Shown piece after piece: positions 8,501-17,442 of a stretch of DNA of 64,000 nt (the first letter of the stretch is position 1; each line of letters opens with the position of its first letter). The stretch is from contig NZ_JAJNMP010000002.1 of the NCBI RefSeq assembly GCF_021044935.1, forward strand, positions 868,001-932,000, given 5' to 3'. This stretch comes from Agromyces cavernae. Lineage in GTDB: Bacteria; Actinomycetota; Actinomycetes; Actinomycetales; Microbacteriaceae. A model generated the notes under the pieces. The model was not told where the DNA came from. It ran no database searches and saw nothing but the letters and a program-made list of their open reading frames with translations. Position numbers and translations under genes: made by a program.

Positions 8501-9712
8501 GTGAGCGACTTCTCCCCCGCACCCGGACTCTCACCCTGGCAGCGCACCGCCGCCGGCGCCGGCCTCCTCGCCGACGACGGCCGCATCGCCGCGACGATCT
8601 TCGCCGAGATGAGCGCACTCGCGCTGCGCACCGGGGCGATCAACCTCGGCCAGGGCTTCCCCGACGAGGACGGCCCGGCCGAAGTGCTCGAGGCGGCCCG
8701 GCAGGCCATCTCCGACGGAGTCAACCAGTATCCGCCGGGCATCGGCCTGCCCGTGCTTCGCGAAGCCGTGGCCCGCCACCAGCACCGGTTCTACGGCGTC
8801 GACGTCGACGTGGCATCCGAGGTGCTCGTCACGGCCGGCGCAACCGAAGCGCTCGCCGCGACGATCCTCGCGTTCGTCGACACGGGCGACGAGGTCGTCA
8901 CCTTCGAGCCCTACTACGACGCGTACGCGGCACTCATCGCGCGTGCCGGCGGCCTGCATCGCACCGTGCCGCTCCGCTTCCCCGAATGGCGACCCGACCC
9001 CGACGAGTTGCGCGCCGCGATCACCGACCGCACGCGGCTCATCATCGTGAACTCACCGCACAACCCCACAGGCGTGGTGTTCGACGACGAGATCCTCGAA
9101 CTCGTCGTCGAGCTCGCCACCCGCCACGACGCGATCATCGTCACCGACGAGGTCTACGAACATCTCACCTTCGGCGTGCCGCATCGCCCCATCGCGACGC
9201 TGCCGGGCGCTTGGGAACGCACCGTGTCGATCTCGTCGGGCGGCAAGACGTTCTCGACCACCGGTTGGAAGATCGGCTGGCTCACCGCGCCCGCGCCGCT
9301 CGTGACCGCGGTGCTCGCGGTCAAGCAGTACCTCACCTACGTGAACGGCGCGCCGTTCCAACCGGCGATCGCCGCAGGACTCGAGTTGCCCGACGCGTTC
9401 TTCACCAGCGTCGCGGCGTCCCTCGCCGCGAAGCGCGATGTGCTCGTCGGCGGACTCGCCGCGGCCGGGTTCACGGTGTCGACGCCGCAGGCCGGCTACT
9501 TCGTGATCGCGGATGCCTCGCCACTCGGTGTCGACGACGGTGCCGCCTTCTGCCGTCGACTGCCCGAGCGGGCAGGCGTGGTCGGCGTTCCGGTCTCGGC
9601 GTTCGTGCATCCCGACCGCCACGACGCCTACCGCAGCCTCGTGCGATTCGCGTTCTGCAAACGGCTGCCGGTGCTCGAGGAGGCGTCGGCACGCCTCAGC
9701 CGTCTCGGATGA
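8501..9712 (+). CDS. Class I/II PLP-dependent aminotransferase
   Basis: This 403-residue fold-type I aminotransferase shows INLGQGFPDEDGP near the N-terminus, NSPHNPTGVVF (substrate/PLP carboxylate region) and SGGKTFSTTGWKIGW, where K249 is the PLP-binding lysine. The LGQGFPD opening resembles the kynurenine/methionine aminotransferase (YbdL, KAT) branch, so the substrate may be methionine, kynurenine or another hydrophobic amino acid. Two in-frame GTG codons, 8495 and 8501, are possible starts; the second fits the leaderless pattern better. It converges on the nitrilase gene 21 bases downstream. Confidence 0.9.
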   Translation: MSDFSPAPGLSPWQRTAAGAGLLADDGRIAATIFAEMSALALRTGAINLGQGFPDEDGPAEVLEAARQAISDGVNQYPPGIGLPVLREAVARHQHRFYGVDVDVASEVLVTAGATEALAATILAFVDTGDEVVTFEPYYDAYAALIARAGGLHRTVPLRFPEWRPDPDELRAAITDRTRLIIVNSPHNPTGVVFDDEILELVVELATRHDAIIVTDEVYEHLTFGVPHRPIATLPGAWERTVSISSGGKTFSTTGWKIGWLTAPAPLVTAVLAVKQYLTYVNGAPFQPAIAAGLELPDAFFTSVAASLAAKRDVLVGGLAAAGFTVSTPQAGYFVIADASPLGVDDGAAFCRRLPERAGVVGVPVSAFVHPDRHDAYRSLVRFAFCKRLPVLEEASARLSRLG

Positions 9713-9733
9713 GGCGACGCAGCGGAGTGCTGC

Positions 9734-10588
9734 TCAGGCCGTGGAATCCCCCACGACGCGCTCGGTCACGCCGAAACGACGCAATGCGAGGGCCGGGTTG
9801 ATCCTGCGTACGGCGTCGATGCGTTCGCGGGAGATCCAGGCCACCGCGACGTCCGTCGTCTCGCCGACCGTGGCGACCTCGACACCCATCGGGTCGACGA
9901 CCATGCTGTTGCCGGCGCCGACCGGCGGCGCGTGGTCGGCCGCCGCGACGAAGATCGTGTTCTCGAGCGCTCGCGCCGTCGTGAGCACGCGCCAGTGGGC
10001 CTCCTTGAGGGGGCCGCGCACCCACTCGGCCGGCATGCACACGACATCGGCGCCCGCATCGACGATGCGCCGGGTGACCTCGGGAAACCGTGCGTCGTAG
10101 CAGGTCTGCAGGCCGAACGTGAGGCCGCCGGCCTCGAACAGCTCGGGCGGGGCGATCTCACCAGGAGCCACCCACTCGGACTCGCGCTGCCCGAACGCGT
10201 CGTACAGGTGGAGCTTGCGGTACCGCGCCACGACGCCCCCGCCGGGCGCGACGCCACCGCTCGGCGCGACCGCGACGACCGTGTTCGCGACGCGGGACTC
10301 GCCCTCGAGTCGCTCGATCATGCCCGCGACGATATGCACGCCGACGCGGTCGGCGAGGGCGACGAGTGCCTCGGTGAAGGGTCCGCCGACGGGCTGGGCG
10401 GCATCGGCCCAGTCGGCGCCCGGCTGCGGAGTGAAGTAGCTCGAGTACTCGGGGAACACGACCAGTGACGCGCCACGCGCGCTCGCGAGCTCGGTGAGGC
10501 GGGAGATCTCGGCGAGGTTCGCCTCGGTGTCGTCGCCCGGGGCGAACTGGGCGACCGCGATCGCGAATCCGGCGGTGTCGCTGTGCAT
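9734..10588 (-). CDS. Carbon-nitrogen hydrolase (nitrilase superfamily)
   Basis: A 284-residue hydrolase with the Glu-Lys-Cys triad of the family: E47 in VVFPEYSS, K125 in RYRKLHLYDAFG and C163 in QTCYDARFPE. The length and motif context fit omega-amidase/deaminated-glutathione amidase-like enzymes that hydrolyse C-N bonds of small amides. Pairing with a convergent methionine/kynurenine-type aminotransferase would fit a transaminase plus omega-amidase relationship, but this is inference. ATG 10588 was chosen over GTG 10594 because TAGGCT lies exactly six bases upstream, indicating a leaderless message. Confidence 0.9.
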   Translation of the reverse strand: MHSDTAGFAIAVAQFAPGDDTEANLAEISRLTELASARGASLVVFPEYSSYFTPQPGADWADAAQPVGGPFTEALVALADRVGVHIVAGMIERLEGESRVANTVVAVAPSGGVAPGGGVVARYRKLHLYDAFGQRESEWVAPGEIAPPELFEAGGLTFGLQTCYDARFPEVTRRIVDAGADVVCMPAEWVRGPLKEAHWRVLTTARALENTIFVAAADHAPPVGAGNSMVVDPMGVEVATVGETTDVAVAWISRERIDAVRRINPALALRRFGVTERVVGDSTA

Positions 10589-10594
10589 GGGCAC

Positions 10595-10600
10595 AGCCTA
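10595..10600 (-). promoter_or_regulatory. -10 box, leaderless promoter of the nitrilase-family gene
   Basis: On the minus strand TAGGCT is followed by gtgccc and ATG at 10588. A 20-bp near-perfect direct repeat (10608-10647) lies just upstream of this box. Confidence 0.55.
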
Positions 10601-10607
10601 CGGCGCA

Positions 10608-10647
10608 GTGCGGCGCGGTGGAACGACGTGCGGCACGGTGGAACGGA
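10608..10647. repeat. Two tandem 20-bp units upstream of the nitrilase-family gene
   Basis: GTGCGGCGCGGTGGAACGAC is followed directly by GTGCGGCACGGTGGAACGGA; 17 of 20 bases agree. The position, upstream of a -10 box, would fit a regulator site, but no regulator is known. Confidence 0.5.
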
Positions 10648-10650
10648 GAA

Positions 10651-10671
10651 GGAGAGCACACGGTGCTCTCC
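10651..10671. promoter_or_regulatory. Perfect 9-bp inverted repeat in the nitrilase-helR intergenic region
   Basis: GGAGAGCAC, a 3-base centre (acg) and GTGCTCTCC form a perfect palindrome. It sits between the divergent promoters of the nitrilase-family gene and helR. It could be an operator or a small hairpin; it has no T-run. Confidence 0.5.
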
Positions 10672-10692
10672 ACTTTCAGAATATCGGGCAGA

Positions 10693-10715
10693 GGGGGCCT
10701 TGCCGCAAGACCCCC
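10693..10715 (+). promoter_or_regulatory. Rifamycin-associated element (RAE)-like palindrome before helR
   Basis: The left arm GGGGGCCTTGC and right arm GCAAGACCCCC flank a single C and pair over 11 bases with one mismatch. This closely resembles the palindromic RAE reported upstream of rifamycin-inducible resistance genes, including helR. A possible -35 (TTGCCG, 10700-10705) lies inside the element and a possible -10 (CACAAT, 10725-10730) lies 19 bases further on. This would make the RAE part of the core promoter. Confidence 0.8.
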
Positions 10716-10781
10716 GTCGTGGCGCACAATGGTCGGTCGAGTTGATCGAGTCAAGTTCGACCACGTGAACGAGGAGCAGCC

Positions 10782-12941
10782 CTGACCACGAGCGTATTCA
10801 ACCTTCCAGATCGCCTGACCCACAAGGCGGTCCCGACACTGATCGCCGCCGACGAGCAGCACTTCGCCACGATCGCCGAGAGCCTCGAGCAATCGATCGC
10901 CGACCTGTCCGAGCGCCTCGATGCCAAGCTCCGGGAACCCGGCCGTGCCGGCGAGCAGGCGCTCGATCGCGACCTCGAGATCCACCGACTGACCGCCCGT
11001 CTGCGCACCCTGCGACGCTACGGCGTCGACCTGTGCCTCGGGCACATCCTCAGTGAAGACGACGGGGAGCCCGTCTACATCGGACGGCTCGGCCTCGCCG
11101 ACAGCGCGGGCCGCCGACTGCTGGTCGACTGGCGATCCCCCGCGGCGGAGCCGTTCTTCGGCGCGACCCACGCCGATCCCATGGGGCTGGCGAGCCGACG
11201 CAGATACCGCTGGACCCGCGGGCGCATCAGCGACTACTGGGACGAGGTGTTCACGCCCGACGGCTTCGAAGGGCACCGCGCCGCCCTCGACGACCAGTCC
11301 GCGTTCATCGCGAGCCTGGGCGACACCCGATCGAGCCGCATGCGCGACGTGCTCGGCACGATCCAGGCCGACCAGGACGCCATCATCCGCGCCGGTTCTC
11401 GCGGAGCGCTCGTCGTCGACGGCGGTCCGGGTACGGGCAAGACCGTCGTCGCCCTGCACCGGACCGCGTGCCTGCTGTACTCCGACCCGCGGCTCGGCCA
11501 CCGGCGGGGCGGCGTGCTGTTCGTCGGCCCGTCCCAGCCCTACCTCGACTACGTCTCGGATGTGCTTCCCGGCCTCGGCGAGGAGGGCGTGCAGACCTGC
11601 ACCCTGCGCGACCTCGTCCCCGGCGGAGCGACCGTGCCGATCGAGACCGACGCCGAGGTCGCCCGCCTGAAGGCCTCGGCCGACCTCGTGAAGGCGATCG
11701 AGGCCGCGGTCGGGCACTACGAGGCGCCGCCCGGCGAGGAGATGGTGGTCGAGACGCCATGGTCCGACGTCTGGATCGGCCCCGACGAGTGGGGCGAGGC
11801 GTTCGGCGCACCCGAGCCCGGCACCCCGCACAACGAGGCACGCGACGAGGTCTGGGAGGCGCTGCTCACGATCCTCGTCGATGATCACGCGGGCGAAGAC
11901 GTGCCGGCGCAGCTGCTCCGCCGGTCGCTCGCGCAGAGCACCGAGTTGCGCACGGCATTCAGCCGGGCCTGGCCGATCCTCGATGCGGCCGGCGTCGTCG
12001 CCGACCTGTGGACGGTGCCCGCCTACCTGCGGAAGTGCGCTCCGTGGCTCGCACCGCACGACGTCGCGGCGCTGCAGCGTGGGGACGCACGCGCGTGGAC
12101 CGCGTCCGATCTCCCCTTCCTCGACGCGGCGCGACAGCGCATCGGCGACCCCGAGGCCTCACGACGCCGGCGTCGACACGAAATCCAGGTCGCCGCCGAA
12201 CGCGAGCACTACTCCCGGGTCGTCGACGACCTGATCGCAGCCGACGACAGCGACCTGCTGCTCATGTCGATGCTGCGCGGACAGGACGCCCAGAACTCCC
12301 TCATCGACGAGTCGGCGCTTCGCAGCACGGACCCCGACCTGCTCGCCGGCCCCTTCGCGCACATCGTCGTGGACGAGGCGCAGGAACTGACCGATGCGGA
12401 ATGGCAGATGCTGCTCGCCCGCTGCCCGTCTCGGAGCTTCACGATCGTCGGCGACCGCGCCCAGGCCCGGCACGGCTTCACGGAGTCGTGGCCCGAGCGG
12501 CTCGCGCGCGTCGGCCTCGACCGGGTCGAGCTCGCCGCCCTGAGCATCAACTACCGCACGCCGGAAGAGGTCATGTCAGAGGCCGAGCCCGTCATCAGGG
12601 CCGCGCTCCCCGACGCCAACGTTCCGACCTCCATCCGCAGCAGCGGCATCCCCGTCGAGCACGGATCCGTCGCCGAGTTGGGCACGATCCTCGAGACGTG
12701 GCTCGCCGCAGACGCCGACGGGATCGCCTGCGTCATCCGCAGCGGGGCCGCATCCGCCGGAGCATCCGAAGCGACGCCCCGAGTGCGGTGGCTCACTCCC
12801 GAACTGTCGAAGGGACTCGAGTTCGACCTGGTCGTCCTCATCGACCCCGAGTCGTTCGGCACGGGCATCGAAGGGGCGGTCGACCGCTATGTCGCGATGA
12901 CCCGGGCGACCCGACGGCTCGTCATCCTCACGAGCACGTGA
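10782..12941 (+). CDS. helR: HelR/HelD-like RNA polymerase recycling ATPase (probable rifamycin resistance)
   Basis: A 719-residue UvrD/Rep-like ATPase of the HelD/HelR family. HelR proteins displace rifamycins from RNA polymerase and free stalled polymerase. Walker A is GPGTGKT at about 215-221, motif II IVVDEAQE at about 530, and helicase motifs INYRTPEE and AMTRATRRL lie near the end. The N-terminal coiled region, LVDWRSPAAEPFFGA and the short length fit HelR. No ATG, GTG or TTG exists in frame between the stop at 10743 and ATG 11181, yet coding homology begins well before 11181. GAGGAG at 10771-10776 stands five bases before CTG 10782, so CTG is the likely start. The RAE-like element upstream predicts induction by rifamycins. 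Confidence 0.88.
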   Translation: MTTSVFNLPDRLTHKAVPTLIAADEQHFATIAESLEQSIADLSERLDAKLREPGRAGEQALDRDLEIHRLTARLRTLRRYGVDLCLGHILSEDDGEPVYIGRLGLADSAGRRLLVDWRSPAAEPFFGATHADPMGLASRRRYRWTRGRISDYWDEVFTPDGFEGHRAALDDQSAFIASLGDTRSSRMRDVLGTIQADQDAIIRAGSRGALVVDGGPGTGKTVVALHRTACLLYSDPRLGHRRGGVLFVGPSQPYLDYVSDVLPGLGEEGVQTCTLRDLVPGGATVPIETDAEVARLKASADLVKAIEAAVGHYEAPPGEEMVVETPWSDVWIGPDEWGEAFGAPEPGTPHNEARDEVWEALLTILVDDHAGEDVPAQLLRRSLAQSTELRTAFSRAWPILDAAGVVADLWTVPAYLRKCAPWLAPHDVAALQRGDARAWTASDLPFLDAARQRIGDPEASRRRRRHEIQVAAEREHYSRVVDDLIAADDSDLLLMSMLRGQDAQNSLIDESALRSTDPDLLAGPFAHIVVDEAQELTDAEWQMLLARCPSRSFTIVGDRAQARHGFTESWPERLARVGLDRVELAALSINYRTPEEVMSEAEPVIRAALPDANVPTSIRSSGIPVEHGSVAELGTILETWLAADADGIACVIRSGAASAGASEATPRVRWLTPELSKGLEFDLVVLIDPESFGTGIEGAVDRYVAMTRATRRLVILTST

Positions 12942-12987
12942 CAGCTCGGCCGGATGCGTCGCTGCCCTGGCCGGCGATCTCACCGGA

Positions 12988-15900
12988 TCACTCGTCGCGC
13001 AGGAGTTCGGTGGGCTTCAGCGAGTTGACCAACCGGGACGCCACGATCGACGAGACCAGCGTCGCGCCCAGAACCAGCAGGAGGATCGGGACGAGCTCGG
13101 CGAACGGCAGGATGTACTCGGGCGTCAGGACGAACAGCGGCCGAAGCACCATCACGAAGTAGTAGCCCATGACACCACCGACGAGGATCCCGCCCAGCGC
13201 CCCCGCCAGCGCGGTGAGCGCGGCCTCGGCCGAGATCAGCGACCTCACGGTCGAGTGCCCGAGTCCCTGCGCGCGGAGCGTCACATATTCCCGTCGTCGC
13301 TGAAGGAGGATTCCGAAGACGAACACGACCATCGTGACGGTGGCCATGGCGAGGGCGAAGCCGGAGTCGAGGGTGACGAGCCCCGAGATGTTGAGTGCGG
13401 CCAAGCTCGACTGGTCCCGATCCAACGTCGTCGTCCTGGTGTCGATCTGGAGGGTGTCCGCCGACGCGGGGCCGACTCGGAGTTCATCGACGGCCTGGAC
13501 CAGTGCCGCTTCGTCGGGGCCGGTGGCTGCGAGGAAGAAGTCCGGGTTCTTCGACGGCACCAGTTCGGTGTGCGTGCTGATGTTCATGACCGCGTCGGCA
13601 CCGTCGGGGAAGCCCGGGACGCGCTCGAAGAGCCCGGCGATCGTCATCTGCGCCTCGACCTGCTCGTCGGTGGAGCGAACGAGGAGGACGAACAGCGGGT
13701 CACCCACCTCGGCGTGGAGGTAATCCGCCATCTCCTCGCTGACCAGGATCGCATTCGGGTCATCTTCGAGGCCGGTCAGCATGGTCGCGACGGCCTCATC
13801 CACCGGCGCCACGGCCGCGAATCCGCTCGGGTCGACGGCGGCCAGGCTCGCCGGATCCGACGTGCGGGCGCTGCGCAGGATCACGTTGTTCACGCCGTAG
13901 ATGACCGGTGTCACCTCGGAGATGTGCTCCGTGCGGAACACCTCGGCGTCTCCGGCGGCATACGTGAGGCTCGATGTCGGGCTCGGGCTGATCTTGATGT
14001 CCGAGCCGTTGGCGTACCGGGCGTCCGCAGCCTTCGCGGCGTCGTATGACGCGGTGAAGGCGGCGAGGCTGACCGCCAGTCCGACGATGAGCGACACGAC
14101 GATGGTTCCCGTGCTGATCGCCCAAGGACGCCGACCGACACTGCGGCGCACGAGTCCCGGCGCAGGTCGACCGAACGTCGGCCTCGACGGGGGCCGGAGG
14201 CGGGTCAATACGCCGCCGGTGAGCCGGGCGATGATCAGGCTGCCGGCCAGCCAGGCGGCGAGCGGCAGGAACAGCAGCGCGAGATTCAGTTCGACCGAAC
14301 GCCCGAAGTACACCGACCCCGACTGCCCGCTGAACGCGTTCATGCGCAGCGCGATCACCGTGCCGAGGACGAGCACGGCGACCGCGACCAGGTCGAGCCG
14401 AAGGCGCTGCCACAGCGGGGCTCGCTCTCGCAGAAGCGCTCGGTCTTCGTTGATCTCCTGGTCGATCGATCGCCGGCCGGTGAGGTAGAGCGCCAGCCCG
14501 GTCGCCAGGAAACCGCCGAGCGTCCCGATCCAAGCCGACGTGATCAGGCTGGCGCTGCTGGCGCGAGCCAACGACTCCTGTCCGAGGATGATGCTGGCGG
14601 CGAAGTATCCCGCGACCAGCCCGATGATCGCACCCACGGACGTCAGCAGGCCGGTCCGCACGGCGAGCATGCGCAGCAGGTGTCGGCGGCTCGCCCCCCT
14701 GATCCGCAGTGTCGCCTGCTCGCGACGCTGCGCGTGCGCGAGCACGCTGCCGGAATAGGCGGCGAGGATCGCGGCGAGGAGCCCGCCGGGCACCCCGAGG
14801 AAGACGAACAGGCTCTTCGCCGTGCTCGCGTCACCGGTGGCGACATCGAGGGTGTTCGTGATGTTGTCGAGCAGGTGGTCCGGACTCGGGGCGGCCACGC
14901 CCATGACCTCGGCAGCGATGGCTCGGGTCTCGCCGACCGCGGTCGCCGGATCTGCATCGAGCAGCTCGCGGTCGACCGTGATGTCGATCTCCCGGAGGGG
15001 TGGGTTCTTGAATCGCCCGGCGCCCTCCTGCGCGATCGCTCGCTCGTACGCGGGGAAGATGCGCTCGGCGAACAGCGGCGGTGAGACGATCACGGCGTTC
15101 CGGCTGTAGATGAAGGTCTCGAGGTCGCCGCCTCTGCGGCTCGAGAAGAGCGACCGCGACCGCGAGAGGTCCGCGACCCCGGTGACCTCGAGCTCGAGCT
15201 CGGACCCGTCTGGCAACGCAACGGTCACAGGATCGCCCGGCGCCACACCCAGCGCATCCGCGGCCTCTGCGCTCACGACCGCGCCTTCGGCGCTGAGGCC
15301 ACCGGCCACGATGGAGATCGTCTCATCATTGCCCGCGTACGCCTCGTCGAATCCGAAGATCCTCGTCGGGCCGAACGCGGTCGACGATGCGGTCGTCAGA
15401 GCGTCCGAGCCCAAGTCCGCGAAGGAGAGCTCGCTGGCGTGGGCCACGCCCGGCAGCTCCGAGATGCGGGTGGCGAGGTCGGTCAACCCGGCCGAAGCCG
15501 CTCGGTTCGCGGCCACCGGGAGGACGGACTCGCGGCTGGAGTAGGTCGAAGCGACACTCGAGTCGTCGAGCTGCGTCTCGGACGCCGACTCCACCGCGTA
15601 CCTGATGCTGTGGGTGGCTCCGGGTGCGAGCGTCCCGAGGTTGAATCCGGCCTTGCCCTGTCCCGACGCCAGGGGGTTGTCGGAAAAGCCCGTGATCGGC
15701 TGACCATCGAGCGCCGCGGATGCGACGACGAAGTTCAGGCCGTCCGCCGGCATCGACCTGATCGTGACGTCGTTCGACTGCACCTCGCCGTCGTTGCGGA
15801 CCGTGAGGTCCACCCACGTGCGATCGCCGGGACGGAGGACGCCGGTGCCCTCCACCTGCTGGGTGAGGGTGATGCCGTCGGCTGCCTTCTCGGTGACGAT

Positions 15901-16089
15901 GCGCTGCATGTCCAGCGCGAGCGGTTGCACTGCTCGCTGCGTCATCGACGCGGAGAGGCCGTCGACGAAGAACAGGACGCCGCAGAACAGCCCGATGCCG
16001 AGGCTCACCCCGATCAGCGCCGAGAGCGTCCGACGCGGGTTGCGCCACAGATCGGTGACGACATACCTAGTCAGCATCGGTCGCCGCAT
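12988..16089 (-). CDS. ABC transporter permease, FtsX/MacB type, with extracellular DUF11/CARDB-like domain
   Basis: A 1033-residue permease. The first helix (about 24-44) is followed by an unusual external region, then by FtsX-like permease blocks with helices at roughly 430-460, 480-530 and 570-620, a second external domain, and three C-terminal helices ending in LKPTELLRD, typical of FtsX/MacB permeases. Residues about 80-168 (VLRPGDRTWVDLTVRNDGEV to LAPGATHSIRYAVE) look like a DUF11/CARDB immunoglobulin-like fold. Start: ATG 16089 or ATG 16077; both overlap the end of the upstream ATPase gene and neither has a clear Shine-Dalgarno site. Its long external parts suggest mechanotransmission or peptide/lipid efflux rather than nutrient import. 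Confidence 0.9.
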   Translation of the reverse strand: MRRPMLTRYVVTDLWRNPRRTLSALIGVSLGIGLFCGVLFFVDGLSASMTQRAVQPLALDMQRIVTEKAADGITLTQQVEGTGVLRPGDRTWVDLTVRNDGEVQSNDVTIRSMPADGLNFVVASAALDGQPITGFSDNPLASGQGKAGFNLGTLAPGATHSIRYAVESASETQLDDSSVASTYSSRESVLPVAANRAASAGLTDLATRISELPGVAHASELSFADLGSDALTTASSTAFGPTRIFGFDEAYAGNDETISIVAGGLSAEGAVVSAEAADALGVAPGDPVTVALPDGSELELEVTGVADLSRSRSLFSSRRGGDLETFIYSRNAVIVSPPLFAERIFPAYERAIAQEGAGRFKNPPLREIDITVDRELLDADPATAVGETRAIAAEVMGVAAPSPDHLLDNITNTLDVATGDASTAKSLFVFLGVPGGLLAAILAAYSGSVLAHAQRREQATLRIRGASRRHLLRMLAVRTGLLTSVGAIIGLVAGYFAASIILGQESLARASSASLITSAWIGTLGGFLATGLALYLTGRRSIDQEINEDRALLRERAPLWQRLRLDLVAVAVLVLGTVIALRMNAFSGQSGSVYFGRSVELNLALLFLPLAAWLAGSLIIARLTGGVLTRLRPPSRPTFGRPAPGLVRRSVGRRPWAISTGTIVVSLIVGLAVSLAAFTASYDAAKAADARYANGSDIKISPSPTSSLTYAAGDAEVFRTEHISEVTPVIYGVNNVILRSARTSDPASLAAVDPSGFAAVAPVDEAVATMLTGLEDDPNAILVSEEMADYLHAEVGDPLFVLLVRSTDEQVEAQMTIAGLFERVPGFPDGADAVMNISTHTELVPSKNPDFFLAATGPDEAALVQAVDELRVGPASADTLQIDTRTTTLDRDQSSLAALNISGLVTLDSGFALAMATVTMVVFVFGILLQRRREYVTLRAQGLGHSTVRSLISAEAALTALAGALGGILVGGVMGYYFVMVLRPLFVLTPEYILPFAELVPILLLVLGATLVSSIVASRLVNSLKPTELLRDE

Positions 16090-16765
16090 CGTTCGGGATC
16101 GGCTGCTCGAGCGCGATGATGCTGTCGGCGCGAGCGGCGATCTTCGGGTCGTGGGTGACGAGCACGAGCGTGGCGCCGATCTTCCGTTGGCTGTCGATCA
16201 GCGTGTCGATCGCACGCTCCGCGTTGTCAGGATCGAGCGATCCGGTGGGTTCGTCGGCGAGGATGACCGCCGGCAGGTGGATCACGGCGCGCGCGATCGC
16301 CGCTCTCTGGCGTTGCCCGCCCGACAGCTGGTCGGGGAGCCGATCGGCCAGTGCGGCAAGGCCGAGACGCTCGAGGAGTGCGTGGACATCGCCGTCGGGT
16401 TGCTCGCCCGGTCGGGCGATGGCCAGCTGGAGGCCGACGTTCTCCTCGACGGTGAGATGCGGCATCAGGTTGTCCTGCTGGTAGAGCATGCCCAGGTTCT
16501 CGCGGCGGAACTGGATCCGTGCCTTCTCGGCGAGGGACGAGATCTCGGTGCCGCCGATGGTGACGGATCCCGATGTGGGTCTGGCGAGACCGCCGAGCAG
16601 CCCGAGCAGGGTCGACTTGCCGCATCCGCTCGGGCCCATGATCGCGACACTCCCACCGCCCTCGACCTCGAGGCTGCGGTGATCCAACGCCGGCACCGTT
16701 CCACGCGCGGTCCGATAGACGACGACGAGATCGCGCGCGCTCACGGAGTTGTCGGCGAGGTTCAT
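16067..16765 (-). CDS. ABC transporter ATP-binding protein 1
   Basis: A 232-residue MacB/LolD-type ATPase. Walker A GPSGCGKST starts at residue 44; the Q-loop is YQQDN, the signature LSGGQ, Walker B VILADEP and the switch histidine is in LVTHDP. The intact motifs imply an active enzyme. It overlaps the preceding ATPase gene by 4 nt and the permease gene by 11-23 nt, so the three are translationally coupled. It should power the neighbouring permease. Confidence 0.93.
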   Translation of the reverse strand: MNLADNSVSARDLVVVYRTARGTVPALDHRSLEVEGGGSVAIMGPSGCGKSTLLGLLGGLARPTSGSVTIGGTEISSLAEKARIQFRRENLGMLYQQDNLMPHLTVEENVGLQLAIARPGEQPDGDVHALLERLGLAALADRLPDQLSGGQRQRAAIARAVIHLPAVILADEPTGSLDPDNAERAIDTLIDSQRKIGATLVLVTHDPKIAARADSIIALEQPIPNDAATDAD

Positions 16766-17442
16766 CGGAGTCGCACCTGGTGGTCCGTGATCTCGTAGCG
16801 GGTGCTGACGCGGTCGGCCAATGCGGCGTCGTGGGTGACGTAGAGCACGGCGACGTCGACCGCGAGAACCGTGTCGATCACGTGTTCGGCGGTCTCGGCG
16901 TCGAGTTGCCCGACGACCTCGTCGGCCAGGAGCACGGCTGGATGATTGGCCGTCGCGACGGCGAGCGCGACTCGCTGCGCCTCGCCGCCCGAGAGATGCC
17001 GCGGAAGATGGTCGGCACGGTGACCGACCCCGAACTGCTCCAGAAGCTCACGGGCGGCTGCCGGCGCGCGACGTCGTGCGACCTCGCCGCCGAACCCGAG
17101 CGCGAGCTCGACGTTCTCGCGGGCGGACAGGAACGGGATGAGGTTGTCCGACTGCAACGCGATGCCGATCGTCCGTGCTCGGACGCCGGCCCGTTCATGC
17201 TCGCTCCGGCTCGTCAGCGGCGTGCCGTCGATCTCGACGATCCCGGAATCGGGTTCCAGCAGACCGGCGATGAGCGCGAGCAGCGTCGACTTGCCGGTGC
17301 CCGAGGGCCCGATCAGGCTCGCCTTCTCACCGGACTCGATCGTGAAGTCCACCCCACTGAGCACCTGGATCGGCTCTGCATCCGGCAGTGCGTACGACTT
17401 GGACACCCCCGTCAGTTGCACGGCCGGTGCGGGGTTCATCAT
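16762..17442 (-). CDS. ABC transporter ATP-binding protein 2
   Basis: A 226-residue ATPase of the same MacB/LolD group. Walker A is GPSGTGKST from residue 45, signature LSGGE, Walker B VLLADEVVG and the switch histidine is in YVTHDA. In Walker B the usual Pro after the catalytic Glu is Val. It starts in a 4-nt ATGA overlap with the lipoprotein gene and ends in a 4-nt overlap with ATPase 1. Two ATPases with one permease polypeptide suggests an asymmetric ATPase pair, each ATPase contacting one half of the permease (inference). Confidence 0.93.
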   Translation of the reverse strand: MMNPAPAVQLTGVSKSYALPDAEPIQVLSGVDFTIESGEKASLIGPSGTGKSTLLALIAGLLEPDSGIVEIDGTPLTSRSEHERAGVRARTIGIALQSDNLIPFLSARENVELALGFGGEVARRRAPAAARELLEQFGVGHRADHLPRHLSGGEAQRVALAVATANHPAVLLADEVVGQLDAETAEHVIDTVLAVDVAVLYVTHDAALADRVSTRYEITDHQVRLR

